A stretch of 64,000 bases of DNA from Chlamydoabsidia padenii (GCA_025330725.1 JAIWND010000040.1:1-64000); one strand, 5' to 3'. Shown: positions 1-11,513, counted from the stretch's first letter. Translations and numbers: made by a program. The notes: a model not told the origin generated them from the letters alone.

Positions 1-159
1 CCCCCTATTAGATATTCAATAATGATAATAATAATAATAATAATAACAATAAACTGGTTATTGTGTAGGAAAAAAAAAAAAAAAGCTTCACAAAAAATCA
101 CGGTGAATTCAACCCCCGCCAGGCTTTTCGTAGGCACGGGATTTTTTTTCGCGAAAAAC

Positions 160-1464
160 ATGACTCTTTCACTTAATAATCAGTCCAATTCGGTGGAGTC
201 CGGAAAACAACCCCCCACTCACTCCAGCAACAATAACAACGATGACAACATCAACATTGCAGGTCGCTCATTCTCTGAAGCAGTACAAAATGTGAATCAT
301 TTGAATCCAACCTCGCATGCCAACACCAACAAGATAGTACATACTCGAATCTGGAAGACATCAGAATGCAAAGGCGGCTACCTCCCTCTATTGTAACTGG
401 CAAATTCAACTCCCTTATCCGTACTCAAGCACCATGTATCTACGGCTGTCGTGACCTAAAGGATAAACGAGACAACAAAAGATATCTGGAAGCCTACTTA
501 GATATTGAAGAAGACACCTCTGTTATCACGAATGGTTTGGCCTTTGACACACCGCAAGGACGTATTACAACCACCCCCTGCAAAGCACTCGATGACGACA
601 GCGACATTGTGCGACTATCCTTGTCCAAACTACCTTTCGAACCCGAACGTTACCTTGTACCAAAATTGGTGGCCAGCCTCACTTCATACGGGGTGGTACA
701 TGATTTATCACTATTTAAAGACAGTCCTTCTGGGATGTTTATGGGAACTGGAACCGCGATTATCTGCAAACGACGCAATACACCTGGAGAAGACGGGACG
801 ACGACTTTCCAACCGCTCACTCATAAAATTCCTTATCTCGACACGTTGGATAGTTTCCATGCGGTTTGGGCCAACATACGAACATGGTGTCGATATTGCC
901 ACGAAGAAGGACACACTAAGTACGACTGCGCTGGATCACTTGCTAGTATGACATGCCATTATTGCAAGGAACAGGGTCACCGAGCTGCCAACTGCCCGAA
1001 GAAAACACCACTCGTCAGCCAGATCCAAGAGGAACCTATTTCGGTAAGTCAAGCTTCCAACAGTACTAATCCTTTTCAAACATTAGAAGATCAGTCGGCC
1101 TTCGATGACAGCTTGGACACCAATTCGACTACCACCACTACCACGCCTACAAAATATTCAACAGGCGACAAAAGACCAGCCATGATCGATGAATCCAACG
1201 CAGAATCTACACCAAGAGGAAGATATCAGCCTTGAACAGCAAAGCACCAAAGACATCGATCAAGACATGGCAACTTACCAAGAGGATGCCCTACAGGATG
1301 ACACCGATATTCCAGCTCTTAGTTCCAACAGCAACATCTTGACCTCTCCTTCGATTACACCTAGACGCAACAAAACTCATCCGACTCTTAACAGCTCCAC
1401 TGAATCTACGGCTATACGAACCTCGTCAGGCCGAATCGTCCGCCAACCTACAAGATTAGAATGA
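160..1464 (+). pseudogene. LINE ORF1, gag-like protein with CCHC zinc knuckles (frameshifted)
   Basis: This should be the RNA-binding ORF1 product that coats LINE RNA. The start chosen is the ATG at 160, read in one frame to about 360; the protein continues in another frame from 366 to 1235 and the acidic/Ser-rich tail in a third to 1464. Two adjacent zinc knuckles lie near 890-1005, with cores CRYCHEEGHTKYDC and CHYCKEQGHRAANC. The N-terminal half resembles the equivalent part of the second LINE in this window, which places both in related families. At least two frameshifts make it a pseudogene; the zinc knuckles themselves are intact. Function is inferred from the knuckles and the reverse transcriptase just downstream. 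Confidence 0.75.
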
Positions 1465-4131
1465 TAATGGGTGATAGATCACTCACATGTCAAATGACTT
1501 CATTAAATTGTAACAGCTTAGTGAAGTCAGCATCGAAAGCACAGCAGTCATCCTTCCACCGATATCTTCGCAACAACAAACCAGATATCTACGCCTTCCA
1601 AGAAACACACGCTTTCCCCCCACTCAGCAATTGATTTCCATTCTAGCATCAGAAGACACACCAGACACACCATCATCTGATCCAACTACTTAGCAGAACA
1701 TAGCTCATCAGTTTTACCAGACTTTATACACCTCCTCACCTGTAGACGATGAACTCATTGACAGGTATCTAGAAAATATTCAGTTTGCTAACAAACTTTC
1801 TTCCATGGACAAATAGCTACTTCTGGAACCTATCACTATTGAAGAATTGGAACAACAAGCTTCGAGAATGGTCAAAACAAGCAGCCCTGGGGACGCTGGT
1901 TTGGGATATCCTTTTTGGTCTTATCTTCTTCGACAAACTAAAATCAAGAACCTGGCAATACAAGTCTATAACGAAGCACTCATCATCCCCAAGTCATGGC
2001 AATCAATTAGGGTGCGTCTGCTGCCCAAAAAAGGATCTCTCTCTTCTTTGAAAAATTGGCGCCCGATTTCTTTGATCAACTGTGGTGGTAAAATCTTTAC
2101 AAGGATACTAACAAAGCGCATGGCACCTATACTGGGTAAGATCATCAATCCACATCAGACTGGCTTCCTTCCAAAAAGATTCATCGCCGAAAATGGTTTG
2201 GTCCTCCAACTGGTTTTAGAACAAGCAAGACATCATCAACAATCAGGCATAGGTCTCCTCTTGGATCAAGAAAAGGCATATGACAGGGTTTTACCGGCGT
2301 ACCTCAAAAAGACAATGGATATTCTGGGCTTTCCGGCAACTCTGGTATCGACTATCATGGCTTTATTCTTCAACAATCAAGTGTACATTAATATCAACGG
2401 AAATTTCACGACTGCTATACATCAACAAAGGGGTTTACGACAAGGTGATCCTCTTTCACCTCTTCTCTTCAACATAGTTCTGGAACCTTTCCTTTTATCT
2501 TTACAGCAGGATTCAACAATGAACGGCTTCACCTTCTAACACACGAATACACCTGATAGACCATTGCCACCGCCACTCAAATGCATCGCCTATGCTGACG
2601 ATGTCTGCGTATTCCTTCAAGATCAACATGATATGGCACGAATACAACACCACATGGATCAGTATGCATTAGTATCGAACGTGAAATTCAACCAGCACAA
2701 AACCGAGGCTTTTGCATTCGATGGGTCAAACGATGCGACATGGCGACAGATCCTCAACGATAATAACATCAGCACCTATTACCACCGGGAATAGCCAACT
2801 CCTTTCCGATACCTGGGATTTACGATGTGTTATACTCGAGCGCACCGACTGTTGACCGTACACCAACTAATCGCGGATGTCAAGAAACAGGTGGGTATAT
2901 ACTCGACACGATACTTATCGATTAGAGGGCGGGTCACAATCTGGAACTCTCTGATCCTCTTTAAAATCTGGTATACACTGCGTCTCTTCAATGCTCCAAA
3001 GTCCTTGTTCACGTCCTTGCAATCCATATGTAGCCGCTTTGTTGGACAAGGTAAATACCCCCGGATATCATACCAGCAACTATGTCAGCCTGTACAAAAT
3101 GGTGGACTGGGGATTATGGACGCTCAGACACAGCAAAGAAGTACAATTACGATGGATCAACGTCATTCTGCAACCACAGCTATATCCATCTTTCATTCAC
3201 AACATCCTTATACACCATCTGTCTCTCGTACACCCTGGATCAGCTCATTCACTTCAACCTCTACTCTAGCCTATTTTACGAACTGGAGCACTAGGCATGT
3301 ATCCAAACACATGTCAACTTTGGTTCCAATCTTTTGATTCAATACCGATTACTGTGGATCCATCACCATGCAACATCACCACCTGTTTGACTTTACCACT
3401 TCAAGAAATGTTTGCGGACATCCCTGATGGATATTAGATCACCAAGAAGAAACACCCACACTTGTTGGCCAACTTTTCTTTTATGTACGACTGTGGATAC
3501 AATGGCTACGACCGAAACTACCTCACGAATTTCAGCTCTTACCTAGATTATACCAACGCCTTCTAACGGATATTATGCAAAAGAACATACGCCTTCGACA
3601 AGCCTTCGTCTCTCTCATCCTCGATCCAAGTATCTCACCTGGTATACTGGACTATTCTGGTGTGGTCTCTAAATGGCTGGACGATCCTTGGTGGCAAACT
3701 CTCAAGAAATCAAGTATCGGTACCAAATCATAAGCGGTGGATTGCCACCATATACATATCCTCTCGATGCAATCAAAAGCTTTTGGAACTCAAAAATGCC
3801 CCCGTACGGTCGAACTATCTGGTACAAGGCTCTCATTGGCAAGATTCCTTTTCAACATCTCCTCTCCAAATATCACCCTCCTCAGTCCTCCATGTGCACA
3901 TTATGCAACCAACCAGAAGATGTCTTCCACTTTCTTTATGCCTGTCCTAGCAAGAAAACGGTATGGAATCAAGTCCTGAATAACCAATCCATCGATGCCT
4001 TCTCATATCAAGTCGACCCAGCCGAATTTCTCCTTCACCTACGCCCTCACACTCTCATCAAACAGCATCCTAACCTCTTGATCACCTGTGGCTATACCAT
4101 TAGCGAAATCTGGACTCACCATTGGCTTTGA
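1465..4131 (+). pseudogene. LINE ORF2 remnant: endonuclease stub, reverse transcriptase, zf-RVT
   Basis: The first about 50 codons (1465-1620) keep the start of an APE-type endonuclease (motifs SLNCNS and AFQET); most of the endonuclease is then missing and the frame resumes in the region upstream of the reverse transcriptase near 1700. The polymerase (about 1847-3060) shows NWRPISLIN, LDQEKAYDRV, QRGLRQGDPLSPLL and the catalytic YADD at 2591-2602. The end (3673-4131) has the CTLC..HFLYACP zinc motif common to fungal LINEs. Stops at about 2537 and 2792 and further frameshifts break the frame. It cannot encode a working protein. Assignment is secure from the ordered RT motifs. Confidence 0.85.
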
Positions 4132-4385
4132 AAAATTCAAGTCACACCTTTTGATCCAACCTCCAACATCAACAACATAGTGACAAAGTTAGACACACAC
4201 TATAGACCCTTACTAGATTAGTTACATCACATCCATAGTATAGTCTCGTCCATAGATCTTTTAGCTTTCAAATTCCGCCTCTCATTACGACGTGGGATTT
4301 AAATTTTAAAAAAAATCGCGAAAAAAAAAATCCTTTCCTTTTAATACTTCACTTCTACCTCTCTACTTTATTCTTCACTTTTACT

Positions 4386-6080
4386 ATGAACACTCCAACT
4401 CCCACTGACCCCTCTACACTCATCCGCTGTAGCAGATGCAAAGCCTATAAGCGATGCGAACTTTTCATTGGTGTTAGAGTCGATAAATTGTTTAAAACTT
4501 GTTACAAGTGCCGTGAAAGAGATGTGCCAGAACCAAAACTTCCCGCTTTTCTTATGTACGGCTCTGAAATCCGGCATCACTTCTTGGACCCTAAAGAAGT
4601 CGGTGAAGATGGCGTTTATCTGGCCGCTGATGTCTATATGTCGCCTGTTCTCTACGACTTGACAGATCAGCAAATGTACCAAGCAATTTTGGATCTTGTC
4701 AAGGATATCGATCACTACGAGTATCACCCGCGGTATATGGCCACGCCTGAGTTGCGACACTGTGTGGCCTTCGAATTCGTTTGCTCGCAGAATGATCATG
4801 GTAAACATGTATAGAAGTCAGTAAACACATTAATCTCTCTCTTTTTTTTTTGTAGCTTACCGCCAATTAGACCAATCGATATTGTGACGACATTATCAAT
4901 GGATGGATTCATTCGACTGCAGAGGAAAAGTATTCGGGTTCATCAACCGCAAGTACAGATGGATCAACTTGAACGTCGTCCATCATATTGACCAGGAAAG
5001 ACCTGAAGCATTGGAATTGCGTATGATTCGGGCAACTCCCATGCCTCAAGCGATCAAAACATTCACTACCTCGCGGATTGATGTCCACGATCTCAATGCG
5101 GTTGGCCTGTATGAGGAAGTTGTTGAAGAATTTGGCTACGTTGTTAACCGGGGGCAAGTGTCCTCGGCATGGCGCAATGCGTTCGTGGCGTCGTACAAGA
5201 AAGCCGAAGATCAACTTCAATCAAGTCGTATCCTAGTAGAATCGCTACAAGAAGAATTGGATTGTGAGGAGGTAAGCAACAATTATGGGTTTAGTGAAGG
5301 ATTCTGTAGAAAATGGTTGTGGGTGCGAAGAGTAACTAGATATAGGGTATAGTACATAGTATAGATACTGTAGTGTAGATTATTTGTCAATATTTACTAA
5401 AAAACTTATTGATCTACTGTTGCATTTAATAGTGAATGATGTACTGTAGTTGATGTTTCGAAACACTGCTGGTGTAAAGTATTTGGGCTTTAAAACTGGC
5501 TTTTTTGATCTCCTTGTTTAAAGCGACCAGGTTACAGAATACCATGGCGACTAGACGTACAAAACGAATCGCGTCAGTTTCGAACTATTTGGTGTTGTTC
5601 AAATATCTACGGTTCAGGCTACCCCATTGATTATTTGATTATGAAGTTTGAGAGCAATGCCAATGTCTTATCTGAACCATATGCAGATACAGGAAGAATT
5701 GCAACCCTGAAAATCTTTTTCAGAGCGATGAAGGATCGGGGTTTGAACCCCGCTTCTTCTTTACTGACAAAAATCTAGCTGAAATCGCTGCAATCGAAGC
5801 TATTTGGTCATCCAATGGTCGATCAATTGTTCGTTTGTGTCTTTGGCGTTTGAAGAGAGTTGTCAAAACTAAATTATCTAAACTAAAAACTACCATTCTC
5901 CCAATTTACAATGGATTCGATGCACACAATGAATATGAATTCGTTGATCCTAGCTTCGTTCCCGTTCACGATGCTAGAAAAAGAGGGGGAAATCTGTTAG
6001 CGACAATAAGCCAAGAGAGCCGTTATATTGGAAATGATGGGGAAACATTACAACATGCACTACATGATTCCCGAAGGTAA
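4386..6080 (+). pseudogene. Mutator-like transposase, 5' part (interrupted by the Ty3 element)
   Basis: A MULE transposase gene broken into fragments. The ATG at 4386 opens a 142-codon piece with a CSRCKAYKRCELF...TCYKCR zinc pair (residues about 15-45). After a probable intron (GTAAAC near 4802, AG near 4855) comes a FAR1-like part (4903-5270). A frameshifted stretch at 5600-6080 carries MULE core motifs such as GYPIDYLIMKFE, FFFTDKN and CLWRLKRVVK. The reading frame breaks near 5280 and 5760. The gene stops at 6120, where the Ty3 LTR starts, and resumes at 11514. The CxxC pair may be a DNA-binding module. Core motifs make the family call firm; start and splice sites are tentative. Confidence 0.7.
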
Positions 6081-6115
6081 AAGTTTTTTTTCAGTGATTC
6101 AGGGGCAGTTACTAA

Positions 6116-6120
6116 AAAAG
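6116..6120. repeat. Target-site duplication of the Ty3/gypsy insertion (left copy)
   Basis: AAAAG immediately outside the left LTR, matched by AAAAG at 11509-11513 immediately outside the right LTR. Five base pairs is the usual Ty3/gypsy duplication. Confidence 0.9.
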
Positions 6121-6348
6121 TGTTGTAGTGGTGGTTATATAAATAAAGACTGTATGAATACTGAGTCAAAGGTGTGGGTCAAGTTTATTTGATAAAAATG
6201 AGAGAGAGAAGAAAACAGTAATACAAAAACTACTCCCCGGATATAACAACAGGGCTGCAGGCAGAGGGACTGCTCTAGAATAATTTTATCCGAGCTGAGT
6301 ATTCAGCATGTAGCACAATTGTTACTAAATGCCTGTTAGAATACGACA
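6121..6348 (-). repeat. 3' LTR of the Ty3/gypsy element
   Basis: 228 bp, bounded by TG and CA. Sequence is identical to 11281-11508. It contains AATAAA-like signals on the element strand that could direct polyadenylation. It lies at the 3' end because the element is on the minus strand. Confidence 0.95.
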
Positions 6349-6380
6349 TAACCCCCCTCCAGCTTAGAAGAAGGGTGCTT

Positions 6381-9300
6381 TTAAGCGGTTTTGCTCGGTT
6401 TGGAGCTTTTCCTGCCTCTTTTGCTGCCTCTTTTGTTGTTATGCGCTTTGCGCTTCCTTTGTACCACCCTAGGTTCTTGGCCGATTCGTTTCCAATATTG
6501 TTGGATGCACTGCTGGGAATGGAAGTTCTCTGCGGGTTCCCACGTGTTGTGCGAATCATCGAAATTGAGCCATTTTACCTTGTAGGTATATTTGTTAGTT
6601 GTCTCGTCATGTTCGTGATCAACTATAGCTTCAACTTCGTACACGTTGTCTGCTCCTTGATGTTCAGTCTCTGCCTGAATTAATTCACTTGCTTGGTAGT
6701 GTCTTGTCATAAGCTGGTTCAGTGTATCTCTCAACACGTATGAACCTTGGTCGGTTTTTCTTACTACTTCATACGGGCCTTCATACACTGCATCCATCTT
6801 TGTTCGGAAATTGGGATGTATCTTTACCCTTACAGTGCTGCCATTTTTGAAGTCCTTGAGTAGATGTGTTCTGTCAAAAGTTTCCTTTTGTTTCTTGATG
6901 GTCTGCATTGTTCTTTCCTCAATTGCAGGGAAAATTACATTTTGTAATTCCGCAATGCGTGCTTGCACTTGGTCAGCTGTGAGTGGCGTTTGTTTGTTTG
7001 TTTCTTCATTGAAGTTTTTGAAATCATTTAGTTTTCTTCCAAACATAACACTGAAAGGTGTAGCGTTGTGTCTTTTTGACACTTTGTTGTTAATTGCTAA
7101 CTGTGCGCTTGGCACAAATAGATCCCATGTATCTGTTACGCCTTCAACCAACTTTTTGATTAATCTCATGGCTGTACCAACAGTTCTTTCTGCTGCACCG
7201 TTACCTTGTGGATGGTAAGGTGTTATTAATCTATGATCAAATCCTGCTTTGATTTTGAATCTTGTCATTACTTGATTGACAAACTCTTTTCCATTATCTG
7301 ACTGTAATGTTCTAGGTATTCCGAAATCACAAAATACCGGTATTATGGCTTTAACGACGGATTCTGCCGTCTTATCCTCGAGTGGTCTCAATATCACGAA
7401 ACGACTACATATATCAATCATTATCAATAAATAACAGTTACCTCTCTTTGTCAAAGGTAATTCGCCTGCTAAATCAATTGCCCAGTGATCTCCCGGCAAT
7501 GCTGCATGCACAGGTCTGTGTGGGTTGTATCCTGTTTTGACTATGTTGAATCTTTGGCATGGTATACATTGCTTCACCATTTCCAACGCTTCGTGTTTTA
7601 TGTTAGTCCAGTGAATTCCATTGTTATGCACTGCTTTGACTATTGCTTCTGCACCGAAGTGACCGAACAGATGTGCCTTTTGTAATAACTCTTTTCTCTC
7701 CTTTTGTGTAGGTGGTTCCAGATAATTATCCTTCAACTCTGCTTTGCGAAGTGCTCGGATAAGCTTTCTCTGATTACGAGTTGCTGCATAGTCTGCTTTG
7801 ATTTGTTCACCTCCATCATTACCCTCCCCCAGATCTTTGGCCGAAGGAAAAAGTCGAGAAAGTGCATCAGGTAAGACATTGTTTATACCTGGGAGGTGCA
7901 CCACATCAAAGTTATAATCCAATAACGTATCGCACCATTTCGAAAGCATTGCATTCAGGTCACGTTGTGTATGGATGTAGACAAGAGCTTTATGGTCCGT
8001 ATATAAGGTAAATTTTCTACCCCAGAGATGCTGATGGAATTTGTTGAAAGCGTAAATGATAGCTAACAACTCCTTTTTTGTGATCTGATAGTTGCGTTCT
8101 GACTTGCTCAGAGCACGAGCCATGAAGCCATTGTGAAGGATAGTGCCGTCATGATCAATTTGATAGAGGACAGCACCAATACCGACATCGGAGGCATCAG
8201 TAGCAACATGGAACTGTAAATCAGGTCTAGGCGAGAAAAGGTAAGGAGCATGGACCAAAGATTCTTTGATCTTGTTAAAGGCAATCGTATGGTCCTTTGT
8301 CCAAAGGGCACCCAACTGACCTTGGTGGTTACGCAAGGCATTCAACGGTTCAGCAAGAGTAGGAGCCTTTGGCAAGTACTGATGGAAATAATTGATGAGA
8401 CCGAGGAATCGTTGAATCTGTTTTCCTGTAACAGGAATGGGCCATTCTTGGGCATTAGTGACTTTGCGTGGATCGAGGAAGGACTTTCCTTGCGCCGAAA
8501 CACAGAAACCTAATAAATAGATTGTTCTTTGAGCAAAGTGACACTTTTTGGGATTGAGGATCAAATTGTATCGAGTAAGTTCGTCGATCACTAACTTGGT
8601 GTGGTCGGCGTGTTCCTTGTAAGTGCTACTATAGATCACGATGTCATCGACAAAGGTAGCAACAAACGTTTGGAACGGTGGTTGGGTAAAGAGTGTGGTC
8701 ATGACTCTTTGGAATTTGGAAGAAATAGGTTTCAAACCAAAAGGACAACCAATGAACATGAATTGACGGCCGTCAGGATCAGTGAAAGCGGTCTTATGCC
8801 TATGTTCTGGAAGGATGGGAAAACGATGGAAAGCGTTTGTCAAATCCAACGTGGTATATACCTCTGCCTTGGCAAATTTCTTGAAAATATCATTGATATT
8901 GGGTAAGGGGAATCTGTCCTCCTTAAGATATTTGTTGATGTGTCGTGGATCAAGACATGGACGCTTGTCCGTGTATTTACCCGAACTATCTTTTTTGGGT
9001 GCTAGTGTTAAAGGACTATTCCAACGGTTATCCACATTCGAAGGTACTCGTTCAATAACACCATCAACAATCCACTTGTCGATCGTTTCACGCACCTTGG
9101 GAATGAGTGTATCAGGAATCTTATATTGGATACGGAAACCTTCTGCATCAGGAGGTGTATCTAGACGCACGATAGCATCAGGATGGGTACACAAGCTAAG
9201 TTTATCAATAGCTTGGTTACGATCGATACTATTTTGTACTTCATCCAGGAATTGACGTTGTTGAGTGGGAGTACCATAAGGATCTTCATTAGGTACAGCC

Positions 9301-11258
9301 ACATCTTTGAAGGGACTTTCCTCTTCCGTCTTTACCGGTGGTGTCCATGAAACAGCTAAACCAGTATATCCTATGCCGAATACTTTCATCAGATCAGTAC
9401 CAATGCTCATATCTTTGTTAAGAGCTAGATTCATGACATCCAAGGCTACTGTATATGTTTTGTAGTTATAATGAATTTTGATAGCATCTGTGCGTCCGAG
9501 GATGGAGCCGATTGCTTTGCTATCTGCTAATCCCACTGGGATAGGTTTGGAGTAAGGTTTAAAAGCAATTTTATTTTCGATACAGAATTTCTGATCTAAA
9601 GAAGAAAAGTTGGCACCTCCGTCTACGAGAGCCATCACCGGTATTGTGCCAATCATGACAGGCACATTTACTTCATCGCCGTCAATCTGTTTGATATTAG
9701 GAGAATAAGTCAGTTGCGGTGTTCCCTTCATTGCATTCATGTTAAGCTTACCGAAACGATCAAACATGTCATCGCTTGACAGATAAGTTGCCTTTGTCAA
9801 CTCATCAGCGATTTCATCCACAGTTGGTGGGGCATGTTTGGACTTAGCCAAACCGGGACCAGCGCGCACAACTTTGTCGTCGCGAGGAACAGGTACAGAC
9901 CAACCATTGATCCCATCATTGTTAGGAAGGTCGCTGCTGTTTCGTTGCTGTTGTTGTTGTTTTTGTTGTTTCGTCTTCTTGACGGCACGAGAAAACCTAG
10001 GCTTGGCCTTGGTCTTATTGTCGACGTTGTCAACTGATCTTGGTCCCCATTGCTTGTTAGGGTACCGGTGGTGTTGGTACGCATTGTTCACAGGTGCCTC
10101 GTCGTCATCCTTTCTTTTCTTAGCCAAGTCCCTGTCCTTGGCCAACAAAACGGGACACACGGCGTTATGACCTGGTCTGTACGTCATACCACAAGTCTTG
10201 GAATTGTACTTGTTACCACACATACCGAGACCTATTGTGGAAGAAGAGGTGTGCAACTTCTTGCTGTTGCTGGTGTTGGCTTCGGAAAGCGATCTCTTGC
10301 TGATCGTCACCGCATCCATATCTAAACCCATGAGCAGATCCAACATCTGCTGCTCATCCCCTTTTCCTTCCTTCATTGCCACTTGTAAATCTTCTTGAAA
10401 CTTACGTTGCCAGACCTTTGGTGTTGACATCATCAGTTGAACAGCCAAAATTTGATAAACTGTCAGCTTATCAACTTTTGCCTTTTTCAAGACATCCCTG
10501 TAACGAGCAACCATTTCAGTACTACTCTCATGCTGAGCATACCGAACGTTAAAGAGGGCTTGCAAATTGACAATCCTGCTAGCAGGCGTCTCCACGAAGG
10601 AAGCAATCCACTCCTTAGCCAAGTCCCAGGTCTCATGCTGACCGGCCGGCAATGCTTCCTGATGCATGCGGTAATGGGCGAGGATGGTGTCGCTAAGGCA
10701 CCAAGACAAAGGTGTTTTGAAATGTTCGGACACATCAATGCCGTTCACCGCAAAAACCTTTTCAAAATGCGTAATAAAATCTTGGACTTCAAGATGCACC
10801 TGAGTTGACCTGATCATGGTAGGAGGAGCATCATGCTTGAACCTCAAACCGGGCAAGCTGTTGATGAGGGTTGGTCCCACTTGAGTTTCGTGAACATGGT
10901 TCGCGGCGACAAGGGGCACCCCACCAAAAGCAGGTTCATTTGGATTCATTCTCAAAAAATGTGCCTTAGCATCCAAATACTTGTCGGTAGCTCTCTTGCT
11001 AGCTTCCAACAAATCATTGAGGTCGACGGATCTCATGCTGATACCGTCTTCCAGGAGACCTTCGCTTTGCTCAGGTTCCATGAGTTCCATTTCCAAATAG
11101 ACATCGGAGGCCCTATCCATTTCCACCCTGAAACGCCCTAAGACAAGCTTCGTCTTTTCCACAGAGGATAATTCCGAGAGCGGCTTCCTGAAAGGGGCTT
11201 CGACCATCACGGTGTCATCTTCGACGATGGGTTGGTTGTTGTTGTTAGAAGCAGACAT
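6381..11258 (-). CDS. Gag-Pol polyprotein of Ty3/gypsy chromovirus
   Basis: Single 1625-aa frame, start ATG 22 nt inside the 5' LTR. Order of domains: Gag (about 1-330) with an irregular Cys/His cluster near residue 350 (CGNKYNSKTC...GHNAVC); aspartic protease near 550 (ALVDGGANFS, with DGG where DSG or DTG is usual); reverse transcriptase (TLDLTNAFHRF, FVDDIVIYSS); RNase H (ATDASDVGIGAVL, YTDHKALVYI); integrase with HHCC zinc module (HLFGHFG...CIPCQRF) and DDE core (AIDLAGEL, QSDNGKEF, GNGAAERTV); C-terminal chromodomain (YEVEAIVDHE...YKVKWLNF) followed by a basic tail. The chromodomain would tether integration to modified chromatin, which defines chromoviruses. No stop or frameshift seen, so it may be active. 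Confidence 0.97.
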   Translation of the reverse strand: MSASNNNNQPIVEDDTVMVEAPFRKPLSELSSVEKTKLVLGRFRVEMDRASDVYLEMELMEPEQSEGLLEDGISMRSVDLNDLLEASKRATDKYLDAKAHFLRMNPNEPAFGGVPLVAANHVHETQVGPTLINSLPGLRFKHDAPPTMIRSTQVHLEVQDFITHFEKVFAVNGIDVSEHFKTPLSWCLSDTILAHYRMHQEALPAGQHETWDLAKEWIASFVETPASRIVNLQALFNVRYAQHESSTEMVARYRDVLKKAKVDKLTVYQILAVQLMMSTPKVWQRKFQEDLQVAMKEGKGDEQQMLDLLMGLDMDAVTISKRSLSEANTSNSKKLHTSSSTIGLGMCGNKYNSKTCGMTYRPGHNAVCPVLLAKDRDLAKKRKDDDEAPVNNAYQHHRYPNKQWGPRSVDNVDNKTKAKPRFSRAVKKTKQQKQQQQQRNSSDLPNNDGINGWSVPVPRDDKVVRAGPGLAKSKHAPPTVDEIADELTKATYLSSDDMFDRFGKLNMNAMKGTPQLTYSPNIKQIDGDEVNVPVMIGTIPVMALVDGGANFSSLDQKFCIENKIAFKPYSKPIPVGLADSKAIGSILGRTDAIKIHYNYKTYTVALDVMNLALNKDMSIGTDLMKVFGIGYTGLAVSWTPPVKTEEESPFKDVAVPNEDPYGTPTQQRQFLDEVQNSIDRNQAIDKLSLCTHPDAIVRLDTPPDAEGFRIQYKIPDTLIPKVRETIDKWIVDGVIERVPSNVDNRWNSPLTLAPKKDSSGKYTDKRPCLDPRHINKYLKEDRFPLPNINDIFKKFAKAEVYTTLDLTNAFHRFPILPEHRHKTAFTDPDGRQFMFIGCPFGLKPISSKFQRVMTTLFTQPPFQTFVATFVDDIVIYSSTYKEHADHTKLVIDELTRYNLILNPKKCHFAQRTIYLLGFCVSAQGKSFLDPRKVTNAQEWPIPVTGKQIQRFLGLINYFHQYLPKAPTLAEPLNALRNHQGQLGALWTKDHTIAFNKIKESLVHAPYLFSPRPDLQFHVATDASDVGIGAVLYQIDHDGTILHNGFMARALSKSERNYQITKKELLAIIYAFNKFHQHLWGRKFTLYTDHKALVYIHTQRDLNAMLSKWCDTLLDYNFDVVHLPGINNVLPDALSRLFPSAKDLGEGNDGGEQIKADYAATRNQRKLIRALRKAELKDNYLEPPTQKERKELLQKAHLFGHFGAEAIVKAVHNNGIHWTNIKHEALEMVKQCIPCQRFNIVKTGYNPHRPVHAALPGDHWAIDLAGELPLTKRGNCYLLIMIDICSRFVILRPLEDKTAESVVKAIIPVFCDFGIPRTLQSDNGKEFVNQVMTRFKIKAGFDHRLITPYHPQGNGAAERTVGTAMRLIKKLVEGVTDTWDLFVPSAQLAINNKVSKRHNATPFSVMFGRKLNDFKNFNEETNKQTPLTADQVQARIAELQNVIFPAIEERTMQTIKKQKETFDRTHLLKDFKNGSTVRVKIHPNFRTKMDAVYEGPYEVVRKTDQGSYVLRDTLNQLMTRHYQASELIQAETEHQGADNVYEVEAIVDHEHDETTNKYTYKVKWLNFDDSHNTWEPAENFHSQQCIQQYWKRIGQEPRVVQRKRKAHNNKRGSKRGRKSSKPSKTA

Positions 11259-11280
11259 GGTTGAATTTAGTATAAAAATA

Positions 11281-11508
11281 TGTTGTAGTGGTGGTTATAT
11301 AAATAAAGACTGTATGAATACTGAGTCAAAGGTGTGGGTCAAGTTTATTTGATAAAAATGAGAGAGAGAAGAAAACAGTAATACAAAAACTACTCCCCGG
11401 ATATAACAACAGGGCTGCAGGCAGAGGGACTGCTCTAGAATAATTTTATCCGAGCTGAGTATTCAGCATGTAGCACAATTGTTACTAAATGCCTGTTAGA
11501 ATACGACA
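11281..11508 (-). repeat. 5' LTR of the Ty3/gypsy element
   Basis: 228 bp, identical to 6121-6348. Only 22 nt separate it from the gag-pol start. No TGG-type tRNA primer site follows it; see the finding on self-priming. Confidence 0.95.
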
Positions 11509-11513
11509 AAAAG
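11509..11513. repeat. Target-site duplication of the Ty3/gypsy insertion (right copy)
   Basis: AAAAG directly after the CA end of the LTR, matching 6116-6120. Confidence 0.9.

Larger units (their letters stand above)
1..4300 (+). mobile_element. Decayed non-LTR (LINE) retrotransposon, copy 1
   Basis: The interval holds a nucleocapsid-like ORF1 with zinc knuckles, a short endonuclease remnant, a reverse transcriptase and a C-terminal zf-RVT-type zinc motif, in the usual LINE order. Several frameshifts and stops and a large internal deletion make it non-autonomous. The 5' limit lies at or beyond the window edge. The 3' limit is uncertain, placed near the AT-rich block at 4260-4320. No target-site duplication or poly(A) tail could be assigned. 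Confidence 0.8.
6121..11508 (-). mobile_element. Intact Ty3/gypsy chromovirus (LTR retrotransposon)
   Basis: A complete element: two 228-bp LTRs (6121-6348 and 11281-11508) that I read as identical base for base, 5'-TG...CA-3' ends, a 5-bp target duplication and one uninterrupted 1625-codon gag-pol frame on the minus strand. A purine-rich tract (minus strand GGAGGGGGGTTA, about 6349-6362) abuts the 3' LTR, as expected for plus-strand priming. Identical LTRs mean a recent insertion. It landed in an older Mutator-like pseudogene, whose reading resumes on the far side. Confidence 0.96.

Noticed and set aside
5728..5755. tRNA-like CGGGGTTTGAACCCCG palindrome
   Set aside because: It resembles a T-arm, but no acceptor, D or anticodon arms fit around it, and it lies in the MULE coding remnant.
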